A DNA stretch of 64,000 nt, taken from the NCBI GenBank assembly GCA_009733575.1, contig ML769478.1:1-64000 (forward strand), written 5' to 3'. Position numbers and translations under genes: made by a program. The stretch is from Gymnopus androsaceus JB14 (taxonomy: Eukaryota > Basidiomycota > Agaricomycetes > Agaricales > Omphalotaceae). The notes beneath the pieces were generated by a model. The model was not told the DNA's origin, made no database searches, and worked only from the letters and a program-made list of their open reading frames with translations. Each line of letters starts with the position of its first letter. The first letter of the stretch is position 1. This document shows positions 34,830 to 46,041 of this stretch, piece by piece.

Positions 34830-37365
34830 CGACGTGTAGCAATTTGTGCAGTCTGCGGAGTGTGACGCTAGCGAGCCCGACGATGATCGCCGTTGAAGAA
34901 GGATAGGTTCGAGCAAAGTTCGAGTTTCGCAGCCGACACAATCGACGATGCGGCTGTGCAGAAATTCGAGCGCTTGCGACTGACGCCCGTGCTTTCGCGT
35001 CTCATTTGATCCTATTAGACACCTTGGTACTGCTCTACTCAACGTAATTTCGGCCATCGGCTCCAGAATTGGGTGGAAATATCGAAGCTGACTACATACT
35101 TATTGGGCTCCGTACGTCTTCCCGAATTTCTAGGACCGCAGTGTTCGTGTAATTGCTCTCGTTCATAACTTCATTGGACCATACTCACTGTGTCACTCAA
35201 TACCAGTATCACATATCCGACAGTTCAGACCTTCCGTCACAACAATGATGGCTTCAAATAGACGTGGGACTTGAGGAGCTGATTTCCGTTTGCCATGTAC
35301 TTACTACCGCTAGGCTTACCTTGATTTTCAGGGCCTTTTTCGATGACGAGCGCTATAAATTCCGGTCGGATGCTCCTCCATCGCTCATTTTTCGGAAGCC
35401 AAATTATCTTCTAGGACATATATACGACACTACTTAGTACGTTCTCTCCAAATAGTGTATATGAACGTGTACTATAAGTCCAATGTGAGTTCATATTGAA
35501 TCAAAGCATACGCAGCTATCTAGTCAATCCCCAATCGCACGCTCTTCGGAGTGTCCAAGAAATGTTGCGGGGATACCTATGGATACCCCGGGTTATGCGC
35601 CGAATCGTTCTTGAGTTTGTTTGGACGGTTATCCATTCCATTTTGCTGATGTCATTCCCGGGTCCGAGGCCTATTTTGCGCCCTTGCCACTCCTTGCCCC
35701 TGGTCCCTGATGGGTTTTCCAGCCAATTTTGCGCACGACTTTCGGAATCGAGGGCTCAGATGGCTTCAACGAGAACTGTACCTGTTAATATCGAAGTTCG
35801 GAGCCGAAAACTTCTCAAGGCGCGCATGGTATATCGAACTACCAATTGGCTTCAGAGACTTGTTCCTGCTGACATCAAAGTTCGACACTGGAAACTTACT
35901 GAAAACCTTCACGGAGTAAGGAATGTATATCCGTCTCCACTCACCAATCCATCCTCCTTATGTTCAGCTCTGACAAAGCTTCCTTCCCCACGTCTATCTA
36001 GCTGCCTCTATAACCGCATTCGGGCTTTGGTCTCCCGATTTCCCAGCACACGCGCCCGAGAGTCGTGTAAAAGTATCAGTCTGAACCAAGTCAGAGCACG
36101 GATTGTATTTCTGTCGGCCCAGGGTATGGCATCTTCCCCCCTTCTTGATGCATCTCAGATCCCTCTACATGCATGTAAGCGCTTCAAAACACCTTGCCTG
36201 CTATTTTGCTCTGTCCATTCCATTTACCCAGTTAACAGGAATTCTACATTTTCAGGGACTGCCCATCCATCGCTGTACACACGGCATTATACCAGTTATT
36301 TGACGAGCAGATTGCCTTAAATTGAATCGAACTTCGACTCTTGCTATGTGACTCTCCAACTCTCGCGCTTCTTTAATGCTTTGGATTTCTATCACGATCG
36401 AATGCTTCTATTACAGACTGTTTACCCAGGAATAATCGAGCTGCTTAGTGCAATGTGAAGCGGAGCTCTAGAGCATCGTCATCATATACTCACCTTCAAG
36501 CAGTTCTCGAATCACATTACTTATGTTGCCTTCTTCGATGGAAAGGTTCAATTCTTCAAACTGCTTGGCTCTTATTCAACTTGCTCCTAGCTCTCTTTAG
36601 GTCTCCGTGTCATATCGAATTTCAGTAAAACATCAACTGGAGGGCATCCAGGGCTTTCGATACAAACGACTTGGCCATCCAACACTCGAACAACCCGAAG
36701 TTATTCAAACTTATTGGACAAGGAGGTGATATTTCTCCTGTGACGGACTTGAGATGGGCTAACCAGTTCATTAGATGATCAGATGATGCATTCGGTATGC
36801 ATCCCTTATCAAGTTTCCGCTTCATCTAACTGCACTTCTTTGCAGAATGGCGAGAGAACGAATCCTGGATAATCTTTGAGATCGTCGAGGTCCATCGTAT
36901 AGCTGACAAATGGCTACTGTAGAGATGGTTATGCTGCGGGGCTCGAGAATCAAAGCTGCTCTTAGATTTGGTCGAGGAAGATTCAACATGGTGTTCTGAT
37001 TGTGCCCTCCGATGAGCTTCCCTTCGACACGAGTAAGCCAGAGCATCTTACGGAATTTAGGAACCTAATCTAGTACAGTCAATCCTTCTCTCGAAGACCG
37101 CGCTCAGACACGAGGATTACACGGGTACCATCGAGCAAGCAAACGCCTTCACGCAGATCTGGATCATCGTTGAGAGCTTGGGAAATCCAGCCCGTCAAGG
37201 ACTTTGTGCGCCAGGTAGTCCTTGTTGCTCTGTCAATTTCTTTGTACTTGTCTTACTACAACCTCCATTCGGAGTTCGATTTTACGAGGGCTCAGAACGA
37301 GATTTAAGGAGATGGAAATCCTAACGGGAAGTCAGAGCAGTGCCACAGGATTTTGTGTACCATAG
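34830..37365. other. Gene-poor region with unsupported open frames
   Basis: A 274-codon plus-strand open frame at 35496-36320 is long but Ser-, Arg- and Leu-rich without motif, and other frames across it are equally plausible. I therefore do not call it a gene, though a decayed gene is possible. A fragment near 35340-35430 reads DERYKFRSDAPPSLIFRKPN and may be a fossil exon. Confidence 0.4.
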
Positions 37366-37715
37366 GGCTGCTTGCCTGCTGATATTTCTTTTGGGAGACA
37401 GAATTTGACTGTGGAGACTGTGTAAGTACTCATAAACAATGTACCCTCGCATTGGTATACTGAAGCTTACTTGCCGTACAGGAGGTATAACACTCACAAC
37501 ATTCTATGTAATGCGACCAACGGTATCATTCGGGCGTTTGGGGTACTTTTCCTGCCCAGTGTACTTTGACTAGGGGCTGAACCTGGCGTAGGTGACACTG
37601 CTCTCGTTCAAGGACTTGGGGCCTTATATCATGCTATGAATGGACCTGCGGACCTAGTGGCGTAAATCGGGAGTGTCCACTGTCCTTTCTGTACAGGTAG
37701 CCGACCTCGCTTCAG
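37366..37715 (+). pseudogene. Partial copy of the GH76-like gene (fragment B)
   Basis: Closely similar to 22247-22615 of the GH76-like gene, including gacctagtggcgta and catgctatgaatggacctgc. The copy has TAA where the parent reads TATAT after GTGGCG (gtggcgtaaatcggg) and lacks part of the intron before GAEPGVG. It is preceded and followed by unrelated sequence, so it is a truncated, non-functional duplicate. Confidence 0.85.
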
Positions 37716-37726
37716 CAATGTAATTG

Positions 37727-38250
37727 AGAGAGTCGTTCACCAAGAACGAGCGGTGTTTGATATAATGGGATGTTGAATCTTGGTAATGGTACAAGAACGC
37801 CAACTTCAAAAAGCTGTGGATGAGTTGTGTTATGATGGTGGCGGCATACACTAACACAGGGATCGCGATAGTCACCCGGTGAATATAAGACAACAAGAAG
37901 ATTCCGAACGAATACACCTACAGTATGTCCATCTTTTTTCAGGAAGTCCATCTGGGATGGCAAGCAGATCCAGGTTTCACGAACAGTAAACTTGACGGAC
38001 TCTGCTTTAAAATTGAACAGTCTATTATTTTGCAGCGATGTAACGCAGACGACGTGGCTCCCTGATTCTTATACGAATCTCGTTCTCAATCTAGCCTCGA
38101 GATAGGGAATGTGAGATATAGTTATCCATATTAGGTGGGCGTACATGTACGTAAGTATGCATCGGAGAAACAGAAACCGATTTCCGATAAACGAGCACCA
38201 GAACAAAGAGCTCAAACATATATTTACCATTCTCCATCACTCCGTTTTGC
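37727..38250. repeat. Degenerate repeat shared with 44228-44650
   Basis: Starts gagagtcgttcaccaagaac and continues with gtttgatataatgggatgtt, then catctgggatggcaagcaga, tggctccctgattcttatac and gcatcggagaaacagaaacc. The same order is seen at 44228-44600. Indels here break the 80-codon frame that is open in the other copy. Confidence 0.85.
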
Positions 38251-38459
38251 CCCTACACCTGCTGTTCACGTTCCTGTCGCTGATGAACGATTTCCTGTAA
38301 GCGGAATGATATTAGCATACATGATGTACAGCTTTCATACTTTCGATCCTTGACAACAATGTGTCGAGCATGCTCTGTGAAAGCTCCAGTACCTAGAATA
38401 GGTATCTTTTGATTAGTTGAATCCGAACGACGAATGAACGATACGCACATTTACCTCAA

Positions 38460-39300
38460 CTGGGTTCCCGATTTTGCGTATACGTTCCTTCTCCGCAGTC
38501 CAAGGATCCGGAGGGAATGATAGTACTAGGGATCGCACTAGTAGCGGCGGCACCCTCAGGCGGCTCTACATGGAAGGGCTGGTCCACGGAGCATTAGGAA
38601 AGAACACCGCCTAGTCCTTAGGAAGGTTCGTCATCGACCGCAGAGGGCAGCGGCGAAGGGGTGGTAAGAGAGCCAGAGAAATAAACATGGCAAGGATATA
38701 ACCCACCCAGTGAGAACCCTCTTGGCCCTCACACTCGAGACAATTATCGTGTCTGGCGTACATGGTCGCAGTGCCAGCACGAAGGAAGAACCATAGAAGA
38801 TTGCCTATGGCGGCCTAGTGGATGTGTATAGTGAGTAAGCGGATTAATCTATGAAAAGGTGTTCAGGTGAGCCTGCTGAACGTAGCAACGTGATTCTGGA
38901 TGACTTTACCTCGAAAACATGCCCTTTCATTCTGGACACTCTCTTCTCGTTAGGAAAAGAAGGGATGGACAGTGAAGTTGGTCCGACTCGCTCATCACCT
39001 GGTAGCACCTAGCGCAGAATAGAAGAACGGTATAATTGGGCAGAACAGGTTGAAAACCACATTGCGTTTCTGTTCGATGGCGTGGTTCTGCAGTTCAGCC
39101 CAAGCTGCGGTGAAACTGCAGAACAAATTAATGGTGTGATGACGTTTCAACATTTCAGCTTGAAAACTCGCCTTCTTTGTAGGCCGCTCGAGATTGGGAA
39201 CAGTGGAAACATCCTCAAACAGATACCTGGATAGATAGGCCCTCGAATTAGCCTACTAGAATGGTATATGCATTCTCTCTCACATTCTGAGCGAGGCGAA
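38460..39300 (-). pseudogene. Family X copy B (degenerate)
   Basis: Minus-strand similarity to family X copies A and C, including the segment coding CLECEGQEGSHWVG near 38720-38760, the gtgtatagtgagtaagcgga region near 38830 and the ggaaaagaagggatggacag region near 38955. Frames are broken. The right end carries the atgacgtttcaacatttcag stretch shared with the other two copies. Confidence 0.6.
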
Positions 39301-39621
39301 CCATCCTTTCATCTTCTGCTCACTTCTACGAGCGCTTGAGAAGAGAGAGAGAGGTGTTAAGAGATGTGGAGTTCATGTTCCAATTGCATAGATTGAGGAT
39401 GGAGAAAACAAGTAGATAGTTTCAAGCTGGTTCAAGGCAAGAATGGTTCAAGGCAGGAAATTTGGGCGTCTGTCCAGTTAAGCGGCGCTAACGACCTTAT
39501 CCTCCGACCAACAAAGCCCAACGCTCAATGCTGATATTAGCCAGCTGTAATCCCTCGACTTCACTGGGCATTCAGGTCCTTTTCCAGATATGTATGACTG
39601 GTCAGTCTGATACTGCTGTCA

Positions 39622-42600
39622 ATGTTTGTGCTAGCAATACTCATATTTGCTACATATATAGCTATCCTTAAGCTATCCTGTAAACCGCTCACAGACCGCG
39701 GCCTTCTTGGTCTCTTTGCTTTGATTTTGCTCTCGGCGTTGGTAACCATACTACTTCTTCTCATTCTATGGATTTTCACCGGAAAAAGTAAATTTATCCT
39801 ACAAGACGTTGATTCATCAATTTCCATACACTATCTACTCTTCTTTTCCTTTCTCACTGCCGCTCCACTGCATTTTGTTAGCCATCATTAAGGAGAGAAA
39901 GCCCGGAAGTTGATCATTGTTTCTGCAACAACTGGAGCTATCATATCCCTTTTTCACGCATGTCTGGATCTCAATCAAATTGTCGCACAGGTGGTCTCGG
40001 CCCAAGCTGGAGTCATGATCCTGCTCATATTGGAGCTTTTCTTTGGGCTGTTTTCCCTCTTCTTTGATGTTACAATGTCATATTCAGTGAGTTTTATTGT
40101 CAAAATAATCCATACTTGGTAGTCATCATACTGTGCCATTCTAGATTCATGACATGCGGACTGAACTGGAACTTTCGCCACCTACTCTATTGTCCAGGTC
40201 TACAAACTCTAGATATGCCTGGGCATATTATTATTGGTACAACATCAGGTTATCCCTTCTCCGACTTGGAGAAGCTCTCGAACAGTATAGTGATAGCATC
40301 CTCCAACAAAACACTCAAGAACTTCTTCAGCTTGTGCGCCACTTCCATGAACTTCCTTCCTTCCAAACGCCAAATGCTTCCACTGCAAACTCACAAATTG
40401 CCTCGCTTTACGTCCTTTCCCAGACACTGTGGGCATCTTTTCAACAGGAACACAACCAAAAGGACCTCTTTAAATGCATAGATTGCCTTCGTGAGGCTCT
40501 TTGCCTTTGTGCTCGAGATGAAATCCCAGATGCTGCAGAGCCTCTCAACTTTGCAGAGCTGGGTGTGACCACTTTGGTAAATCAATACACATATATCTCC
40601 TTTACACTGGCACAGATCTTCTACAGTGGATATGCAGAGACAGGACGCATGGAGCTGCTGGACATGGCAGTTCAGCATTTACGTGAAGAGCTCAGTTTCC
40701 CATTAAACAACAACCTCTTCCATGCACAATTCATGTTTTCTCTTGCATCCACCTACTTATTGTATAATCGCCAAAAAGACACTGAGACAGCAATTGGGCT
40801 CTTTGATGCTGTTTTGGGTTTGCAGTTGGCAGCACGTGAGCGGTTTGCTGTACTGCTTTCCAAGGTGAAAGGAATGCATGCTCTGCAAAGACATGAACTT
40901 CATCATCCCCTTGCAACTGATTGAGGAATTTTATTGGATGCTTGTCAGGAGCTTCGAGCAGCACTTGACACAAGTCTTTCTCTATCCCGAGTAATGACTG
41001 CAGAAGCATGGGCACTGCTCTGTCAAGTTCTATGTACTTGCACTTTAGATGAATCAGAGAAAGTCAAGGAAGCCATTGAGTGTGGCAGGAAGGCACTTGC
41101 TATGTGCAATAGTGGTGGAGGAGTGGTAGATGCTCTGCGCTTCAGAGTCCTGCTCCAGCTATGCCGTGCCCTCATGCATCCTTCCCGCTCAACACAGGCC
41201 TTGACTGATTCAGGAGCAGAAGCACAAAAACTATTGAAAACTGCACAGAGGTATATCTCCTTCAAGGATGATTCTCGATGGGCTCTAATATGGAAGGAGC
41301 TTGCACAGACATTGATTCTTTTGCATGATATTGATCAAGCTGTTCACCTTTTACAGAAATCCTCTGCACATGCACCTGCTTCCATAAGGGTCCGATTAGA
41401 TGCTGCCCATATCTGGATATCTGCTGCTCAAGGTTCTCAGCATCCATCTCTTCTCCATGCATATGAGACTTATATCAATCTGCTTGATCTGTACCTTATT
41501 TCAATGCCATCACTGGATGAGCAGCGAGATACCCTGGGAAGTATACCCCAGTTGCCAACCCTTGGTATGGATGCAGCTGCAGTGGCCATTAACACTGGGG
41601 AATATCAGAAAGCTGTTGAGCTTTTTGAGCAGGGGAGAGGGATTTTGTGGGCTAGAATGAGAGGGTACCGTTATTCCATTTTTGGGATGCAAGGCCAACA
41701 TAGTGAGCTGGCACAGAAATTCCTTGACATCAACCGGGAACTTGAAGCTCTTGCTGTCTCTGCACAGGTGCACCAGCGAGCTCATCTTCCTGATGTAGAT
41801 CTGTTTTTGCTGTCTCGGGATCCCTTCCAGCCTATTCCTGTGAATGATGAGTCCATTCACAGGGATATATTCCGCCACCGCAGGCTGCTTAGGGATCGAG
41901 AAGATGTTATTGGAGAGATTAGAGAGTTGGATGGGTTCAAGCATTTTTTGATGCCAATGCCGTATGACGAGTTGAAAAAGGCTGCAGCTGGAGGTCCAGT
42001 GATTATTGTGAATATCAGTTGCATACGATGTGATGCATTGATCATTTATCATGCACTGACTTCAGATAGCACATGCCTCCAGGTCATTCCATTATCCCCC
42101 CAGCTCTTTACACAGATTCCTTCAATTGCTGTTGGTATATGGTCTGCAGTAAGAAGTCAAAGGGGATCACTTGCATTGGATGTCACAAATTTGGATAATT
42201 CAGAACGTCTGGGGATCAAAGTGAAGTCAAATGTGAAAACAAAGCAGGCTATGTTTGAGGATGCATTAAAACATCTCTGGGACCTTGTGGCTATTCCTGT
42301 CAAGGGGAAGCTGGATTTAATGCAAGGCATGTCTGAGACACGGGTCTGGTGGTGTCCCACTTCCTACCTCTCTTCGCTGCCCATCCATGCTGCTGGAATT
42401 GCAGCTCAGGATATTCATTTCTGTGACCACTATATATCATCTTATACTGCCAGCCTTTCTGCATTGATCTCTGCAAGGAGGAGCTCTCACTTCCAGCCTC
42501 ACATGAATACAGGTCCAGTCCCCAGCTTGGAGCAGCCAATAACTGCCGCTACCACTATCCTGCTTGTTGGACAGCCAGACAGATCAATTCCAGCTGTATG

Positions 42601-43159
42601 CACGGAGATTGCACAAATTCAGGCTCTTACTTCTAACCAGGTAAATGTACACAGCTGCATTGACACTGATACTTCCACTGTTTTGCACTGCCTCCAATCC
42701 TCCTCCTGCCAATGTGTGCATTTTGCTTGTCATGCTTTCAATAATCCCGAATCCACACTTGAATCATTTTTTCAGCTTTGGGATGGGCAGAAATTGACAC
42801 TGGTGGATTTGATGAACATCAACCTACCCAATGCTGAATTTGCATTTCTTGCTGCTTGTCATACTGCTTCTGCTATGGGAGGCAACAATACCATCATGTT
42901 GCACACCCCAGATAAATCTTTACATTTGGCATCAGCAATGCAGTTCATTGGGTTCCATGCAGTTGTGGGGACACTTTGGGCAATGGTGGATGCAGATGGC
43001 CCAGTGATTGCAGAGGCCTTTTATAAACATATCTTTCGAGATAGAGGGGGTGGCAAATTTAAAGATTCTGCAGCTGCATTGGATGTTGCAGTCAGGGTGC
43101 TGAGAGGAAAGGGAGTTCCTCTGGAGCATTGGATCAATTTTATACATATCGGTGTTTGA
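39622..43159 (+). CDS. Membrane-anchored TPR-like/CHAT-domain protein with an in-frame TGA
   Basis: CHAT domains are caspase/separase-fold cysteine proteases. Exon 39622-39787, intron of 105 nt, exon 39893-40086, intron of 58 nt, then a long exon from 40145 join in frame. The N-terminus (about 120 residues) has four hydrophobic segments, including MFVLAILIFATYIAILKL, LLGLFALILLSALVTILLLL and GVMILLILELFFGLFSLF. A long helical TPR-like region follows. The CHAT core has VHFACHA (catalytic His near residue 983) and FLAACHTA (catalytic Cys near residue 1025), then GTLWAMVDADGPVIAEAFYK; the stop follows IHIGV. The frame is interrupted by one TGA at 40922-40924 (codon 380) while both flanks stay protein-like for hundreds of codons. 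Read through, the protein has about 1124 residues. The gene may be newly dead, misassembled, or expressed as two parts. Its TGCA-rich codon use differs from the neighbouring debris. Confidence 0.8.
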
Positions 43160-43555
43160 CTTGCAACTCCCGCTGCCCTAAAGTATCAGGAGGAGGAAGG
43201 TTATAAATATATAATTTGAACACACTTATAGTATCTTCTCCTGAATTGATTGGAGCGTAAGGACGTCGAGAATGCGCTGCGTATAGATGAAGGTATTGGT
43301 TAGAGGTATTAGTAGTTTGCTTTACAAAGAGCTTCAAAAACGGAATATTCATTCAGGCGAATACAAAGAAAAGACTGAATTGTATTGTTGTATGGCAGAT
43401 CAATACAACGACACAACAGAGAACAAACGAGCTCATCAAGAGCAGGAGTGTTGACATCCATGTTGCCACAGCTTTCATGAGTTATGATCGATTCCTCAGT
43501 AAGTGAGCGACTCAAGAAAAGTGAAAAAAAAGCACAACAGATACTAGACAACTTG

Positions 43556-43740
43556 AAGAGATACCTTATATACCTAAAAATGATTTACTTCAATTGTTAC
43601 AGGCAAGTATTCAACAGGAAGGCAGGGCAGAATTGGGGGCAAGTGTGCCCGCATGTGAGGAGTCAGGCAGTCATGGTTGATGTATCGCGAATTTTGTTTA
43701 ACTGGGATTAAAGTATGTAGTACTTAGTACAGGGAAGAAA
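43556..43740 (+). pseudogene. Copy of the 3' tail of the GH76-like gene (fragment C)
   Basis: Similar to 23222-23395, the exon coding IPTNDLLQLLQARIQQEGRA, with IPKNDLLQLLQASIQQEGRA readable here, and including the region after the stop (gttgatgtatcgcg, aaagtatgtagtac). Only the gene end is present. Frame breaks occur after the repeat, so it is a truncated duplicate. Confidence 0.8.
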
Positions 43741-44283
43741 GATAGGACGCACTGATAGTTGGATTCGGATTAGAAACCAGTGAATTGGAATTTGAAGGAT
43801 CTGAAGTGGGGATACAAGTTTCGGAGGGTCTCTGCTCCTGTACAAATAGTAAGTATAAATTACACAAGTCTGGATTAAAGGCTGACCTCCAGAACAGGTT
43901 ATGCCAGATCCGCTCTCAGAAATTTAGAAGAATCCACCGGGAAGACTGGTTTCATAGTGCAAGGTAATATCCTGGACTATCTCGGCCAAGCTGGCCTCAG
44001 AGTGTACAGCGTAACGGTTTTCGGAATTCCTCGCCCTTGCGCAGCTTGAGGCAAATTTACAGCCTGGTTCAACTCTCCTGGCCTAGAGGTTGTAGCCGTT
44101 TGGCAAGGTCATCTTTGTGTGATAGTTGCAGGTGTAGCTTGTCATCTGCGCCTGTTAACACGCAGGTTTGTCCAACGCCATACAAGGGAAATGAAGATGA
44201 TTGCAGATACCACATAGAGAGCGGTAACGGAGAGAGTCGTTCACCAGGAACGAGCGATGTTTGATATAATGGGATGTTGAATC

Positions 44284-44526
44284 TTGGTAATGGTACAAGA
44301 ATTCAAAAAAGCTGTAGATAAGTTGTGTTACGAGATGGCGGCATACACAGGGATCGCGGTAGTCACGAAGATTTCGGGGTATCCAGTGAATACACCTATG
44401 TCCATCTGGGATGGCAAGCAGATCCAAGTTTCACGAACAGTAAACTTGGCGGACTGCGATGTAAGGAAGACGCCGTGGCTCCCTGATTCTTATACGAATC
44501 TCGCTCTCAATCTAGCTTCGAGATAA
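44284..44526 (+). CDS. Small open frame conserved in a repeat copy, function unknown
   Basis: An 80-codon frame reading VQEFKKAVDKLCYEMAAYTG, then IAVVTKISGYPVNTPMSIWD and PDSYTNLALNLASR. A copy at 37.79-38.10 kb keeps much of the DNA but is frame-broken, so this copy is the more intact. It could be the last exon of a longer gene. Upstream, 43785-43967 reads YKLHKSGLKADLQNRL, faintly like a SAP DNA-binding helix, and might belong to it. I assign no function. Confidence 0.3.
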   Translation: MVMVQEFKKAVDKLCYEMAAYTGIAVVTKISGYPVNTPMSIWDGKQIQVSRTVNLADCDVRKTPWLPDSYTNLALNLASR

Positions 44527-44649
44527 GGAATGTGAGATATAGAGTTATCATATTAGGCGGGCGTACAGTAAGTATGCATCGGAGAAACAGAAACCGATTC
44601 CCGAGAAACGAATACCAGAGAAGAGAGCTCAAACATATCGCGGAGCATT

Positions 44650-45200
44650 CATTTTCCATTCTCCATCACTCTCTTGTCGCTATGAACGACTTTCTGTAAG
44701 CAGATTGATATTAGCATACATATCTCAAAAGTTAGAAAGCAAAGGAACGGCGTACATCTTTCATACTCTCGATGCTTGGCAACAACGTGTCGAGCGTGCT
44801 GTCTGAAAGCTCCAGCGCATAGGAATATGTAGCTTTTGATTAGTTGAGCCCGAACGACGAACAAATGGTCAATACACAAGAGTAGAGGGCCATGAGAGAG
44901 ATAAGCATGGCAGTGATCTGACCCGCCCCAGTAAGAACCCTCTTGACCCTCACACTCGAGACAATTACGGCGTCTGGCGTATATTGTCGCAGCGCTAGCA
45001 TCGAGGAATAACGAAGGAAGGCGACCTTGTGGATGTGTATAGTGAAGAAGCGGATTAATCTGCGCAAAGGTGCTCAGGTGAGTCTTGCTGAACGTAGCAA
45101 TGGGATGATGGATGACTTTCTCGCTGCTTTATCCTATACACTTTCTTCTCGTCGGGAAAAGCAGGGATGGACAGAACATGAAAGCAATCTGACCCCTCCA
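44650..45200 (-). pseudogene. Family X copy C (partly intact)
   Basis: The minus strand reads FPDEKKVYRIKQREKVIHHP, then TFAQINPLLHYTHPQGR and CLECEGQEGSYWGGSDHCHA in one continuous frame, better preserved than copy A at the Cys patch. The frame runs on as GPLLLCIDHLFVVRAQLIKS. No clear start or splice structure was found. Confidence 0.45.
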
Positions 45201-46041
45201 ACAGCGGCACCTAGCGTAGAGCGCAGTATACAAAAACACTACATTTGCGCAGAATCAGTTGAAAACCAGATTGAGTTTCTGTTCGGCGGCGTGATTCTGC
45301 AGTTCAGCCTGAGCTGGCCGCTACACTGCAGAATAAATTAACGTGATGACGTTTCAGCGTTTCAGCTTGAAACTCGCCTTCTTCGTAGGCAAAGATGGAA
45401 GCATCCTCGAGGACATATACGGATAGACGGGTCCTCAAATTAGTCTACCAGAATGGTAGCCGGAAGTCGCAAGGAATTCATAACAAAGAGGGCCGTGCGA
45501 AGCCCCGCCAATGGTATCATTTGGAGCAAGGCAAACAGTCCTTTCGTTTTCTGCTCTGCCTGCCTCCCATTGTCGAGGAATCCTCACGGAACAGATAGTA
45601 CCGGAGAAAGACAGAGATAAGGAGGAGGAAGATCGAGTTGGTTGGTCGATGCTGCGCAGCGTTGACATGGTTGGATTTGAGGAGAAGGGGTATATAGGAC
45701 CGGGGAAGGCAGGTTCTTCGGCTTCTGGGAAAGAACCTCCCCATCGAGATAACATGAACGGACGGGCAATACTCCTTTCCACAGCTCCGGAAGATTCTGC
45801 GACCCAGAATTAGTGAGCCAATGAAATGCGTCGTTGAACGGGTAGGAATACTGCAAAAACCAAGTAATCAACGCAATGCTCGGCTGTGAGGGGAACGTTC
45901 GACTCACCAGAAAGAAAGTTCCCCTATAATGCTACTAGTTCACCTCGTCGCAACTTCTTCCCCTTTCTATTCAAGCTCTACGATAGCAGCGGAGCCGACT
46001 TGACACATTCACCCACTAAAGGTCGAACTCGAACGTATTAC

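Noticed and set aside
35496..36320. 274-codon plus-strand open frame
   Set aside because: Composition is Ser/Arg/Leu-biased, there is no motif or intron pattern, and other frames across it look equally plausible.
40154..40924. Taking the first Met of the long exon as the CHAT start
   Set aside because: A GT-AG intron at 40087-40144 joins the upstream exon in frame and supplies a coherent N-terminus, so the later Met is probably internal.
40922..40924. Selenocysteine reading of the CHAT TGA
   Set aside because: Selenoprotein machinery is generally absent from Dikarya, and the position is not near the catalytic cysteine.
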